Assembly: GCA_029558435.1 (NCBI GenBank)
Contig: JAKQEZ010000382.1
Location: 1-23,454 of the forward strand
DNA: 23,454 nt
Source: Bacteroidota bacterium
GTDB lineage: Bacteria > Bacteroidota > Bacteroidia > Flavobacteriales > Crocinitomicaceae
Direction: 5' to 3'
The translations under genes and the position numbers were made by a program. Under the pieces are notes generated by a model. That model saw only the letters and a list, made by a program, of their open reading frames with translations. It ran no database searches and was not told the DNA's origin. Every line of letters begins with the position of its first letter. Position 1 is the stretch's first letter. This document shows, one piece after another, positions 1-8,006 of this stretch.

Positions 1-2
1 TG

Positions 3-518
3 CAAAAATTGATGGGAAGTAATGCCTTGCGTATTGTAAGTAGTACTGGAGCTCCATTTGTGATTTTACAAGAACAAGGCTCATTAAGTTCTATTAACAA
101 CATTGTCATGCCATTTAACTTTGAAAAAGACAGCATCCAAATTTCAACATTTGCTGGTTATATTGCAAAACAATTCAATGCTACTATCCATCTTGCAGGA
201 TATCATGACAAGGACGAATGGTTGAACGGGCAATCCAAAACCAATCAATTGGTGGTTAAAAAAATATTTGACGAGAACAATGTAAAATATCAAATTGTCA
301 ATTTAGACAAATCAAAACCATACATTAATGCTTTGCTGGATTATGCCGATGAAGTGAACGCAGATTTGATTGCATCTTCATTCTTTGTGGATACTGTCTT
401 GCCTACAATGAACTCGTTTGTGCAAGCATTAATTGAAAACAATCGTCAGATTCCATTGTTGACAGCAAATGCTGAAGAATTAACAATCACATCAGGTTAT
501 TCTTACATTGCTATCTAA
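3..518 (+). CDS. Universal stress protein, tandem-domain type, 5'-truncated by window edge
   Basis: The reading frame is open to the left edge, so the true start lies outside the window; the ATG at 12 falls inside a conserved motif and is not the start. The first visible residues, MGSNALRIVSSTGAPFVIL, match the ATP-binding-loop end of a UspA domain (G-S-x(9)-G-[AST] pattern followed by the last beta strand). A second alpha/beta module follows: an INNIVMPFNF strand opening, then about 130 residues ending DLIASSFFVDTVLPTMNSF. The protein is therefore probably the two-domain form of about 270-290 aa common in Bacteroidota. The second module lacks a clear G-x2-G-x9-G loop, so it may not bind ATP. 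Usp proteins are cytoplasmic stress-linked proteins; the exact role here is unknown. The family call is fairly sure, the domain count is inferred. Confidence 0.8.
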   Translation, partial: QKLMGSNALRIVSSTGAPFVILQEQGSLSSINNIVMPFNFEKDSIQISTFAGYIAKQFNATIHLAGYHDKDEWLNGQSKTNQLVVKKIFDENNVKYQIVNLDKSKPYINALLDYADEVNADLIASSFFVDTVLPTMNSFVQALIENNRQIPLLTANAEELTITSGYSYIAI

Positions 519-553
519 TCGATAAGTTTTAAATTCACTTAAACACATCTTTT

Positions 554-1618
554 ATGCTTAAACGTATTGTCGTTTTCGGCTTACTAATTGTTGGCGTTGC
601 TTTAGCATACCTTAAACGTAATGAAATCAAAGCACTCCTTTTTGGAAATTCAAGAACCATTAATAAAACAGAAGTAAAACTGTTAATTAAAGAAGATTTG
701 AACGCCGAAGCACTAACAACATTATTGCTAGAAAATGGTGTATTGGAAGATAAAAAAGCGTTTTTGAAAGAAGTTGAAAAACAAAATTTAACCAATCAAA
801 CGTTTGACGCTGGAAAATATGTAATACTTTCTGGCACCCTCGTAAAGGATTTAGTGAATGGTTTTTCAAGGGGCGAAAATGGGCACGGCCTTGCTGAAGT
901 TAAAGTAAACGTACTTTTTAACAGAAGTAAAACTATTGAAGACATCGGCATGAACATTTCTCAGTGCATTGAAGCCGATAGCGCATCCATTGTTGATTAC
1001 ATAACCGCCCCATCAACATTGGAAAAATACCATTTTACACGCGAACAAATTCCAGCCTTATTCATCCCCGATCAATACGAATTGTATTACGATACCAATG
1101 CCGAGGAATTTGTGGCATTTATGGCCGAGGAATTTAAAAAATTCTGGACAGAAGAACGTAAAGAAAAAATGAAAGCAATTGGGTTAACGTCTCCTTCACA
1201 AGTTGCAACACTAACCAGTATTGTTTATTCTGAACAAGGAAAAGTAACTGCAGAATGGCCCATTATTGCTCGTTTATACTTGAATAGAATTGCTAAAGGA
1301 ATGAAATTACAATCCGATCCAACGTTTAAATTTTGTTGGGGCGAAAAACTCAAAGATACAGAACGCTTGCTTGCAATTCATCGTGATATTGATTGCAAAT
1401 ACAATACTTATAAAATCAACGGCTTGCCTCCTGGTCCAATTTGCTTGGTTCCTCAAAAAGCAATTGATGCCGTGTTGAACCCTGATAACAACGATTATTT
1501 GTTTATGTGTGCAAAACCAGATTATTCGGGAGAACATAACTTCACCCATTCGGGAGATGTACATGTCAACAATGCACGTATTTACCAACGTTGGTTATCA
1601 AAAGAAGGTAAACATTAG
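554..1618 (+). CDS. mltG: Endolytic murein transglycosylase MltG (YceG-like)
   Basis: Inner-membrane lytic transglycosylase that cleaves nascent peptidoglycan strands and is thought to set glycan length. The 354-aa length fits the family. One N-terminal membrane segment (about residues 3-20, IVVFGLLIVGVALAYL) leads into a periplasmic YceG domain. Family landmarks are visible: FIPDQYELYYDT (170-181), SIVYSEQ (222-228) with the likely catalytic Glu227, LYLNRIAKGMKLQSDPT (241-257), and YNTYKINGLPPGPI (283-296). The LysM-like N-terminal module is not obvious but residues 40-105 fit that position. The ATG at 554 starts directly before the membrane helix. It sits 35 nt after the Usp gene with no terminator between them, so cotranscription is possible. 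Confidence 0.95.
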   Translation: MLKRIVVFGLLIVGVALAYLKRNEIKALLFGNSRTINKTEVKLLIKEDLNAEALTTLLLENGVLEDKKAFLKEVEKQNLTNQTFDAGKYVILSGTLVKDLVNGFSRGENGHGLAEVKVNVLFNRSKTIEDIGMNISQCIEADSASIVDYITAPSTLEKYHFTREQIPALFIPDQYELYYDTNAEEFVAFMAEEFKKFWTEERKEKMKAIGLTSPSQVATLTSIVYSEQGKVTAEWPIIARLYLNRIAKGMKLQSDPTFKFCWGEKLKDTERLLAIHRDIDCKYNTYKINGLPPGPICLVPQKAIDAVLNPDNNDYLFMCAKPDYSGEHNFTHSGDVHVNNARIYQRWLSKEGKH

Positions 1619-1670
1619 GAAATTTACTTAAAAACGGAACATTTTTTGTTTTTTTACGAATAAAAGAACA

Positions 1671-2534
1671 ATGAGAGTTCTAATTACATTCCTATTTGTT
1701 GTTGGTTGGAGTTTTTTTACTTCGTCACAAAGTTTAAACGGACTTTGGAAAGGAAGTTTGTATCCTCCAAAATCAAGTGTGGATAAAGGAATGTTGATTT
1801 ATCTTCAAATTAACGAAGACAAGAGTGGTGCAATAACCGGAAAAGTTAGAAACGAACGCTTCAATACCAACGATTTTGCACTAAAAAACATTAAAGGCAA
1901 TAAAAAAACTTTGGATGTAAGCATCAACGAAACGGTCATTTCTCAAAAAGCAGTAGGAAGTAGAACAACTTGGTGCCGGTTGGATTTAACCTTAAAATAC
2001 AATCCCGAAACAGGATATTTGGTGGGCACCTATTCAAGTAGTGATTGCAGAAATCAAGTGGGCAATGTGATTTTATACAGAGATCCTGTGGATTTCCCTG
2101 GCGATAAAGAAAATCCAGAATCGCAACATTGGTTTGAATTGTTGGCGCAAGACATTGGCAAAGGACTCAATGCTCCCGAAATTCGAAAAATTGAACGCGA
2201 CAATTTTGTTTTTCAACCCATTTATTTTGACTACGACAAAGCGGAAATTAAACCCGAATTTTACGATTTTTTAAATCATTTAGTGAAAATAGTGGAAGGA
2301 CATTCGGATTTACGAGTAAAAGTAACCGGACACACTGATTCTGACGGATCTGACGCATACAACGACGAACTTTCCAAACGTCGTGCACAAGCCATTATTG
2401 ATTTTTTTGTTGCTCGTGGATTGAAAGCCGATCGCTTGGAATTTGACTTTAATGGCGAGCACAAACCTGTGGATTCAAACAAAACTCCCGAGGGGCGACA
2501 AAAAAACCGCCGTGTAGAATTTAGTTTTATCTAA
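1671..2534 (+). CDS. OmpA-family peptidoglycan-binding exported protein
   Basis: 287 aa. A signal peptide (about residues 1-20, ending TSSQ) is followed by an N-terminal region of about 130 residues that begins LNGLWKGSLYPP. That region looks like a small beta-barrel or lipocalin-like module of a kind seen in Bacteroidota, but I cannot name its family. Residues 178-287 are a C-terminal OmpA domain: PIYFDYDKAEIKP, then TGHTDSDG with Asp223 and LSKRRA with Arg238, the pair that binds diaminopimelate in OmpA-like proteins, then EGRQKNRRVEF. It probably tethers the outer membrane or periplasmic partners to the wall. No lipobox cysteine is present near the signal cleavage site. It lies 52 nt after mltG, another cell-wall gene. 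Confidence 0.88.
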   Translation: MRVLITFLFVVGWSFFTSSQSLNGLWKGSLYPPKSSVDKGMLIYLQINEDKSGAITGKVRNERFNTNDFALKNIKGNKKTLDVSINETVISQKAVGSRTTWCRLDLTLKYNPETGYLVGTYSSSDCRNQVGNVILYRDPVDFPGDKENPESQHWFELLAQDIGKGLNAPEIRKIERDNFVFQPIYFDYDKAEIKPEFYDFLNHLVKIVEGHSDLRVKVTGHTDSDGSDAYNDELSKRRAQAIIDFFVARGLKADRLEFDFNGEHKPVDSNKTPEGRQKNRRVEFSFI

Positions 2535-2588
2535 TTTTTTAATCATTTTACAATACGTTTTTCAGCCAAGTAGGTTGTAAATTCTCGT

Positions 2589-2596
2589 TATATTTG
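2589..2596 (+). promoter_or_regulatory. Candidate -7 promoter box TATATTTG for trmH-like gene
   Basis: TATATTTG exactly matches the Bacteroidota -7 consensus TAnnTTTG. It ends only 4 nt before the ATG at 2601, so initiation at the usual distance would give an mRNA with almost no leader. No TTTG is present at the usual -33 spacing. A TTG lies 11 nt upstream of the box. Confidence 0.45.
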
Positions 2597-2600
2597 TCTC

Positions 2601-3290
2601 ATGGATGAATTCAATAAAAAATTATTGGAAACCTTATATGGAATGATTACTCCCAGCAAGGTTGAAATGTTTGAACGTTTAGCGCCACAAAAAACCAATT
2701 ACCTCACTGTTGCGATGGAAAACATTTACCAAGAGCACAATGCTTCGGCGGTGATGCGCACCTGCGAGAGTTTGGGAATTCAAAGCCTACATGTTATTGA
2801 AAAAGATTGGAAATATCAAGCACAACGCGACATTGCTCGTGGTGCGGGAAGATGGATAGACACTTTTAATTACAGCGATGCTACCCCAACCTTGAGTTGC
2901 ATTGAGCAATTAAAAGCAGACGGCTATCAAATTGTTGCTACTACTCCACACAAAGACGATTTCACGATTGACACCTTACCCATCGATCAGCCCATTGCTT
3001 TGTTTTTTGGAACAGAAGGTGAAGGAATATCTCAAGATATTATTTCCAATGCCGACAGGTTTGTAAAAATTCCAATGCATGGTTTTACCGAAAGTTTAAA
3101 TGTATCCGTTTCTGTTGCAATTGCAGCCTACACCTTGCGCAAGCGAATTGAACAGTCTAACGTCAATTGGCAACTGTCAGAAGACGAGTTAACTGCTTTA
3201 AAAATAAAGTGGTGCACGCGAATTATCCCACACGGACACAAGGTTGTACCAGAAATAATAAAACGTTTGAAAATAGAACAAAATCAATAG
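2601..3290 (+). CDS. trmH: SpoU/TrmH-family RNA 2'-O-methyltransferase, likely tRNA (guanosine-18-2'-O)-methyltransferase
   Basis: SPOUT-class enzyme using S-adenosylmethionine to methylate a ribose 2'-OH; TrmH modifies G18 in the tRNA D-loop. All three SpoU motifs are visible in 229 aa: motif 1 ENIYQEHNASAVMRTCESLG (40-59) with the catalytic-type Arg53; motif 2 FFGTEGEGIS (135-144); motif 3 IPMHGFTESLNVSVSVAI (157-174), which builds the knotted SAM site. The N-terminal stretch with SKVEMFERLAPQKTNYLTVAMEN resembles TrmH rather than the RlmB/TrmL groups. Substrate assignment rests on similarity only. The ATG at 2601 precedes the conserved N-terminal helix and the next Met (15) would cut into it. 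The possible promoter box sits almost on top of the start. Confidence 0.88.
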   Translation: MDEFNKKLLETLYGMITPSKVEMFERLAPQKTNYLTVAMENIYQEHNASAVMRTCESLGIQSLHVIEKDWKYQAQRDIARGAGRWIDTFNYSDATPTLSCIEQLKADGYQIVATTPHKDDFTIDTLPIDQPIALFFGTEGEGISQDIISNADRFVKIPMHGFTESLNVSVSVAIAAYTLRKRIEQSNVNWQLSEDELTALKIKWCTRIIPHGHKVVPEIIKRLKIEQNQ

Positions 3291-3311
3291 CTGCTAATTG
3301 AAAAACTTTGG

Positions 3312-3319
3312 TATATTTG
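3312..3319 (+). promoter_or_regulatory. Candidate -7 promoter box TATATTTG for bTHX-like gene
   Basis: An exact TATATTTG lies 31 nt upstream of the ATG at 3351. It would give an A/T-rich leader of about 25 nt. No -33 TTTG is seen at the usual spacing; a TTG ends 11 nt upstream, as it does at the trmH box. Confidence 0.5.
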
Positions 3320-3350
3320 TATCTATTGAAAACTTTAAAAACTTTAAAAC

Positions 3351-3614
3351 ATGGGAAAAGGAGATAAAAAGACAGCAAAAGGTAAACGTGCTCAAGGTAG
3401 TTACGGTGTCACAAGAAAGCGTAAAAGCGCTACAAAAAACTCTCAACCAGCGGTTAAAAAAGTTGCAAAGCCTACTATAGAAGCAACTGAAAAAGAAGTA
3501 AAAACTCCTAAAACTACAGCAGCAAAAAAAGCTACAACTGAAAAGAAAGTAGCAGAAAAAAAACCTGCAGCTAAGAAAACTACAACAAAAAAAGAGACTA
3601 AAAAAGAAGATTAA
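3351..3614 (+). CDS. Ribosomal protein bTHX-like, with long Lys/Ala/Thr-rich C-terminal tail
   Basis: 87 aa. Residues 1-25 (MGKGDKKTAKGKRAQGSYGV, then TRKRK) match the small 30S protein Thx/bTHX, first known from Thermus, which sits in the head of the 30S subunit and is common in Bacteroidota. The classical protein is only about 26-30 residues. Here about 60 further residues follow, made almost wholly of Lys, Ala, Thr, Glu and Val, with repeated KK, AAKK and TTKK patterns resembling bacterial histone-H1-like tails. The head is a clear match; the tail's role is unknown. It might extend contact with rRNA or give the protein a nucleoid-associated role. The gene appears to be a single unit with its own TATATTTG box and an A-rich leader. 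Confidence 0.82.
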   Translation: MGKGDKKTAKGKRAQGSYGVTRKRKSATKNSQPAVKKVAKPTIEATEKEVKTPKTTAAKKATTEKKVAEKKPAAKKTTTKKETKKED

Positions 3615-3708
3615 TAGCTTCTGTTTTGTTAGTCACTGCTTTTCAATAAGTTAAAAAACACTTGTTGATTGCTATTGTATTGATTAGTAAATAATAATTT
3701 TAAGAAAA

Positions 3709-4779
3709 ATGAAATATAATTTTGGAGCAGGTCCATGCATCTTACCTCAGAATGTTTTCGAACAAGCTGCAAAAGGTGTTTTAGACTTTAACGGTCTATC
3801 CATTTTAGAAGTATCTCACAGACACAAAGATTTTGTTGCCGTAATGGAAGAGGCAAGAGAATTGGTTAAAAAGGCCCTGAATGTTCCAGCAGGATATACG
3901 GTTTTATTTTTGCAAGGTGGTGCAACGCTTGGATTTACAATTTCTGCGTTGAACATGACTAAAGGTGGAAAAGCGGGTTATATCAACACAGGTGTATGGG
4001 CAAGTGGCGCAATCAAAGAAGCAAAATTAGTAGGTGTTGATGTGGAGGTTTTGGCTTCGTCTGAGGATAAAAACTTCTCTTACATTCCAAAAAACATTGA
4101 AGTTCCAACTAATTTGGATTATTTGTACTATTGTTCTAACAATACAATTTATGGAACACAATTCCACGAAACTCCAAAATCATCTGTTCCGTTGGTATGC
4201 GATATGTCTTCGGATATTTTCTCAAAAGAAATCAACGTTGCAGATTACGATTTGATTTACGCTGGTGCTCAAAAGAATTTAGGTCCAGCTGGAGCAACAC
4301 TTTACATTGTTAAAGAAGATGCTTTGGGTAAATCTACTCCTAAGTTTATGCCTACATACCTTAATTTGGCAAAACAACACGAAAAAGAATCCATGTTGAA
4401 TACTCCTCCTGTATTCTCTGTTTATGTTGCCATGTTGAATTTAAAAGATTTGTTGGCAACTGGTGGCGTTAAAGCGGCAGAAGAACGCAACAATGCAAAA
4501 GCAGCTGCTTTGTACAATGAAATTGATGCCAATCCTTTGTTTACAACCAACGTTGCAAAAGAAGATCGTTCTAAAATGAACGTTACATTTGTTTTAAATG
4601 AACAATATGCAGCGTTAGAAGAAGAATTCAACAAAGTATGGCAAGATGCAGGCATTGTTGGATTAAAAGGTCACCGTTCAACAGGTGGTTACCGTGCTTC
4701 TTTGTACAATGCGTTACCACTTTCAAGTGTGCAAGTATTGGTGGATGTGATGAAGGATTTTGCAAGTAAAAAAGCATAA
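3709..4779 (+). CDS. serC: Phosphoserine aminotransferase SerC
   Basis: PLP-dependent class V aminotransferase converting 3-phosphohydroxypyruvate plus glutamate to phosphoserine, the second step of serine synthesis; it can also act in pyridoxal phosphate synthesis. 356 aa, full length for the family. Visible landmarks are NFGAGPCILPQNVF (4-17), SHRHKDF (36-42, phosphate contact region), LFLQGGATLGF (67-77), CDMSSDI (164-170), the PLP-lysine motif AGAQKNLGPAG with Lys189, and GHRSTGGYRASLYNA (321-335). It lies 3 nt upstream of serA, so the two are surely cotranscribed. No TAnnTTTG box was seen close upstream. Confidence 0.97.
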   Translation: MKYNFGAGPCILPQNVFEQAAKGVLDFNGLSILEVSHRHKDFVAVMEEARELVKKALNVPAGYTVLFLQGGATLGFTISALNMTKGGKAGYINTGVWASGAIKEAKLVGVDVEVLASSEDKNFSYIPKNIEVPTNLDYLYYCSNNTIYGTQFHETPKSSVPLVCDMSSDIFSKEINVADYDLIYAGAQKNLGPAGATLYIVKEDALGKSTPKFMPTYLNLAKQHEKESMLNTPPVFSVYVAMLNLKDLLATGGVKAAEERNNAKAAALYNEIDANPLFTTNVAKEDRSKMNVTFVLNEQYAALEEEFNKVWQDAGIVGLKGHRSTGGYRASLYNALPLSSVQVLVDVMKDFASKKA

Positions 4780-4782
4780 AAA

Positions 4783-5739
4783 ATGAAAATATTAGCAAAC
4801 GACGGCATTTCTGCTGTAGGGAAAAAACAGTTGGAAGAAGCTGGATATACAGTTGTTACTGACAAAGTTAACCAAGAAGATTTAATCAATGCAATTAATG
4901 CAGAGAATTATGAAATTCTTTTGGTTAGAAGTGCCACAACAGCACGCAAGGAATTAATTGATGCTTGCCCCAATTTAAAATTGATTGGACGTGGAGGCGT
5001 TGGTATGGACAACATTGACGTGGCTTATGCTCGTGAAAATGGAAGAATTGTTATCAACACACCGGCTTCTTCATCACAATCGGTAGCTGAATTGGTAATG
5101 GGACATCTTTTTGCTGTTTCTCGTTTTTTAAACGATTCGTATAAAAACATGGAAAATGGCGATTTCAACCAATTGAAGAAAAACTACGGTAAAGGAGTTG
5201 AATTGCGTGGAAAAACATTGGGAATTATTGGATTTGGTCGCATTGGTCAAAGCTTAGCTTCTTACGCACTTGGTGTGGGTATGAATGTGATTGCAAACGA
5301 TCAATTTGAATACACCGCCGAAATTCCTGTAAAAATCGGTACATCACAAGAAGTGATAGTTCCAATTAAAACGTCAACCGATTTAGCTGCATTTTTACCT
5401 CAATGCGATTACATTTCAGTTCACGTGCCAAAACAAGCCGACGGAAGTGCAGTACTAGGAAAAAATGAATTTGCTTTGATGAAAAACAACGTTCGTTTGG
5501 TCAACGCTGCTCGTGGCGGTGTGATTGATGAAACAGCTTTAATTGAAGCGTTGGATAGCGGAAAAGTTGCTGGATGTGCATTGGATGTTTTTGAAAACGA
5601 ACCGACACCAAACAAAGCTTTGTTGAGCCATCCAAAAATTGCTTGTACACCTCACATTGGTGCTGCAACTGGCGAAGCTCAAGACCGTATTGGTTCTGAA
5701 CTAGCAGAATTAATCATCAAAGAATTTGGAAAAAAATAA
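4783..5739 (+). CDS. serA: D-3-phosphoglycerate dehydrogenase SerA, short form without ACT domain
   Basis: NAD-dependent first enzyme of serine synthesis, oxidising 3-phosphoglycerate to 3-phosphohydroxypyruvate, the substrate of the SerC encoded just before it. 318 aa, a D-2-hydroxyacid dehydrogenase fold. The NAD site IIGFGRIGQ spans 148-156 and the catalytic triad of the family is present: Arg244 in NAARGGVIDE, Glu273 in FENEP, His291 in CTPHIGAAT. The protein ends about 25 residues after the catalytic His, so the C-terminal ACT serine-sensing domain of E. coli SerA is absent. Serine feedback through ACT is therefore not expected. Other 2-hydroxyacid dehydrogenases look similar, but coupling to serC makes SerA the best call. 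serB is not in the window. Confidence 0.94.
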   Translation: MKILANDGISAVGKKQLEEAGYTVVTDKVNQEDLINAINAENYEILLVRSATTARKELIDACPNLKLIGRGGVGMDNIDVAYARENGRIVINTPASSSQSVAELVMGHLFAVSRFLNDSYKNMENGDFNQLKKNYGKGVELRGKTLGIIGFGRIGQSLASYALGVGMNVIANDQFEYTAEIPVKIGTSQEVIVPIKTSTDLAAFLPQCDYISVHVPKQADGSAVLGKNEFALMKNNVRLVNAARGGVIDETALIEALDSGKVAGCALDVFENEPTPNKALLSHPKIACTPHIGAATGEAQDRIGSELAELIIKEFGKK

Positions 5740-5761
5740 ATTGTTTCAACCAATAATTAAG

Positions 5762-5794
5762 TGGGGTTTCTTCATTGAAATCCCATTTTTTTTT
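5762..5794 (+). terminator. Rho-independent terminator after serC-serA
   Basis: TGGGGTTTC (5762-5770) pairs with GAAATCCCA (5777-5785), nine pairs including one G-U, around the loop TTCATT. It is followed by nine T residues (5786-5794). It begins 22 nt after the serA stop on the plus strand. Confidence 0.93.
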
Positions 5795-5827
5795 GCTTTT
5801 AACTGAAATTTAAACTTGGTTGATAGA

Positions 5828-7558
5828 TTAATTGTAAAAATCCCACGTAATTCCTACTCGAATGTTCAACGAAGGAATGGTTTGATTGAGGGCAATTCGG
5901 GTGGTTTTGTCGCTCCAGAAATATCCCAAATTTTCTACCCTAAAAAAGAAACGAAAACGTTGAATTTCAAATCCTCCAAACACATGTAAATTTGCCATTG
6001 GCTTGGTTGAAACATTTGTTAGATTGAAAACATCCATGTATGGAAGGTGCTCCAATAATTTATATCCTGTACGATAGGAAGATTCTACCCCAATTTGTGC
6101 CAACAATTTCTTGCTTTTAAACAAACGTCCTTGTACATACAACCTTCCTTGCACCAAAACACTAGGCATCCAATCGCTTTTATTGAAACTTCCTTTAAAA
6201 TCGAAGAAAATTACTTTGTAACCTGTTCTTCCTGTTAGCCCAACCGAAAATGCGTTGACTGTTTTTAAAGTATCGTTGCGCCATGTGTTGTTATAAAACC
6301 AATAATTGCTAGAAACGGTAGCATTGTTTACAAAAACGCCAACTTGGTGTTGCTGGTGGGTGTATTTCAAATGTCCACCAACATCTAGTTTAAATTGTTT
6401 ATCTAAATTGCCATTTAGCAAATTGTAGTACACGTTGTTTGCCGAATAAAAGCGTTGAAATTGTTCTGGAAGTAGGTGCGAAATATTCGCTTTTGCGTTC
6501 AACGACAATCCTTTCCACTTAAAATCTAAATTGGAATAGGTGTACCATTCTCGATTGGCGCCAATAAGATTAAAATTGGTATGATTTCTAAAAGCAACTG
6601 ACTTGAAATTCAACCCTATTGTTCCATCCAAATTCACTTCTGATTGCGCAATTTTATTGCCCAAATTGAAATAATTCCACCAATTGTTGAGCACCCCAAC
6701 TTTGAAAAACAATTTTTCGCGACTGTAAAACAAACCTGCGGCATTCACAATTTCTGACAGTTGGTATTGGTCGCCTGTAGAATCTGCATTGTAGTATATC
6801 AGCGGGTAAATAGCTGTTAACGTATCGCTTTTTTCTTTGTATTTACGGTTGAATATACGCAATTGATTATCCACATACAATCCCATTGCATTTGCCGAAT
6901 CTTTTGCTAAAAAATCAAAATAATGGGATAATTCTACACGTCCTCCACGGTACTTACTTTGTGCATTTTCTTTTCTAATGGGTGCAAATGAAAGTCCGTA
7001 GTAATCTATCAGAGAATCCACCAATAAGCCATCGTTTTGTGCAATGTTTCTGCTTACAAATTGTCCTTTAACACCCAAAGAATAAAACCGTGATTGAAAT
7101 TCAAATTGTAGTTGCACATCGTGTTTTCCAAAATCACCTGCTCGCATAAAGTTCTTGCCTTTGTGCATGTCGTAATCAACGTTCAAGAGTGTTTGTGAGT
7201 TGAACGCTTGTGCATAGCTTGCTTTTACAACTTGTGTGGCTTGCGTTCCAAACACATATCCAAATCCCAAGTGGGGCAAAGCAGAAAAGCGCATTTTTTT
7301 CCAATCGTTGAATTGATTGTAAATTGCACCACCGTTGTTTTGAATATAAAAATTATAGGGTAAAACGTTTTCGTTTTTAGAAAAACCTCCACCGGGCAAG
7401 GTAGAACTGTGGGTTGTGAATGCAATATCCACCGAATCAAACACACCACCCGAATAATAGCTGTAGGTTAACGTATCTTTTGTTCCCATAATTGCATTGT
7501 TTTGCGCAAACAACTGCACAAACACTAGTGTAAATATGAGGACTAAGCTACTTTTCAT
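5828..7558 (-). CDS. Putative outer-membrane beta-barrel porin (Bacteroidota Porin_10-like)
   Basis: 576 aa from the chosen ATG at 7558, which puts the signal peptide MKSSLVLIFTLVFVQLFAQ at the start; a longer form from 7576 adds six residues (MLLYRS) before it and is less likely. After cleavage the protein has alternating aromatic/polar beta strands throughout, frequent Tyr/Phe/Asn turns, and ends in a strand finishing with aromatic residues (RVGITWDFYN), typical of outer-membrane barrels. The N-terminal part (NVLPYNFYIQNNGGAIYNQF, HLGFGYVFGT) and the middle region resemble the uncharacterised 'putative porin' family of Bacteroidota. Substrate is unknown. It is convergent with serA and separated from rpsT by a terminator, so it is probably transcribed alone. 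Confidence 0.78.
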   Translation of the reverse strand: MKSSLVLIFTLVFVQLFAQNNAIMGTKDTLTYSYYSGGVFDSVDIAFTTHSSTLPGGGFSKNENVLPYNFYIQNNGGAIYNQFNDWKKMRFSALPHLGFGYVFGTQATQVVKASYAQAFNSQTLLNVDYDMHKGKNFMRAGDFGKHDVQLQFEFQSRFYSLGVKGQFVSRNIAQNDGLLVDSLIDYYGLSFAPIRKENAQSKYRGGRVELSHYFDFLAKDSANAMGLYVDNQLRIFNRKYKEKSDTLTAIYPLIYYNADSTGDQYQLSEIVNAAGLFYSREKLFFKVGVLNNWWNYFNLGNKIAQSEVNLDGTIGLNFKSVAFRNHTNFNLIGANREWYTYSNLDFKWKGLSLNAKANISHLLPEQFQRFYSANNVYYNLLNGNLDKQFKLDVGGHLKYTHQQHQVGVFVNNATVSSNYWFYNNTWRNDTLKTVNAFSVGLTGRTGYKVIFFDFKGSFNKSDWMPSVLVQGRLYVQGRLFKSKKLLAQIGVESSYRTGYKLLEHLPYMDVFNLTNVSTKPMANLHVFGGFEIQRFRFFFRVENLGYFWSDKTTRIALNQTIPSLNIRVGITWDFYN

Positions 7559-7583
7559 GCTCCGATACAAAAGCAAAAATATT

Positions 7584-7606
7584 AAAAAAGGGGCATTATA
7601 GCCCCT
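7584..7606 (-). terminator. Rho-independent terminator of rpsT (minus strand)
   Basis: On the minus strand AGGGGC (7606-7601) pairs with GCCCCT/A-side residues 7594-7589 around the loop TATAAT. The stem runs into a T-run (7589-7584) and more T-rich sequence. It lies about 33 nt past the rpsT stop and just upstream of the porin start. Confidence 0.9.
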
Positions 7607-7638
7607 ATATCTTTATAAATCTACTAAAAAATTAGTGA

Positions 7639-7890
7639 TTATAATGAATTAACTTTCAATTGAAGACCAGAAATTAAGTTACCAGCTTTGTTTGCATGGA
7701 TAACATTTTTCTTAGCCAATTTTTGAATCATTGAAGTAACAGAAGGAAGCAATTCAGTAGCTTCTTTTTTATCAGTCAACGAACGTAATTTTTTGATAGC
7801 ATTACGTGTTGTTTTATGCTGATAGCGATTAATCAATCTCTTAGAGTTGTTACTTCTAATTCTCTTAATTGCTGATTTATGATTTGCCAT
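7639..7890 (-). CDS. rpsT: 30S ribosomal protein S20
   Basis: 83 aa basic helical protein that binds 16S rRNA at the base of the 30S body and helps early assembly. The N-terminal signature [19 protein letters not shown] is diagnostic. The centre carries paired basic helices ([10 protein letters not shown]). The C-terminal [12 protein letters not shown] corresponds to the usual H-x-N-K-A-x-R-x-K-S segment, with the last part diverged. The gene has its own downstream terminator. The two tRNA-Glu genes lie 34 nt upstream on the same strand, so it may be read from the tRNA promoter as well as from its own. Confidence 0.97.
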   Translation of the reverse strand: MANHKSAIKRIRSNNSKRLINRYQHKTTRNAIKKLRSLTDKKEATELLPSVTSMIQKLAKKNVIHANKAGNLISGLQLKVNSL

Positions 7891-7924
7891 AATTTAATTT
7901 ATAAAAATTATTAATATCTATTTG

Positions 7925-7996
7925 CAGCCCATAGGAGAATCGAACTCCTGTTTTAAGAATGAAAATCTTACGTCCTAACCACTAGACGAATGGGCC
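7925..7996 (-). tRNA. tRNA-Glu (anticodon UUC), copy 1
   Basis: 72 nt without encoded CCA. Read on the minus strand it folds into a full cloverleaf: acceptor GGCCCAT/ATGGGCT with a G-U first pair, D arm GTCT/GGAC, anticodon stem TAAGA/TCTTA enclosing loop TTTTCAT with anticodon TTC, a 4-nt variable region, and T arm AGGAG-TTCGATT-CTCCT. The discriminator base is G. It is identical to copy 2. Confidence 0.97.
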
Positions 7997-8006
7997 AAAA
8001 ATTTGG

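Noticed and set aside
3298..3480. Plus-strand ORF of 60 aa overlapping the bTHX gene
   Set aside because: It overlaps the bTHX frame, which has a conserved family N-terminus and a promoter box at a sensible distance; the 60-aa product has no recognisable features.
3642..3670. Weak stem CAATAAGT / ACTTGTTG between the bTHX gene and serC
   Set aside because: Only eight mostly A-T pairs with a wobble and no T-tract; expected by chance in DNA this AT-rich.
7595..7600. TATAAT on the minus strand upstream of the porin gene, resembling an E. coli -10 box
   Set aside because: It is the loop of the rpsT terminator, and Bacteroidota promoters use TAnnTTTG rather than TATAAT.
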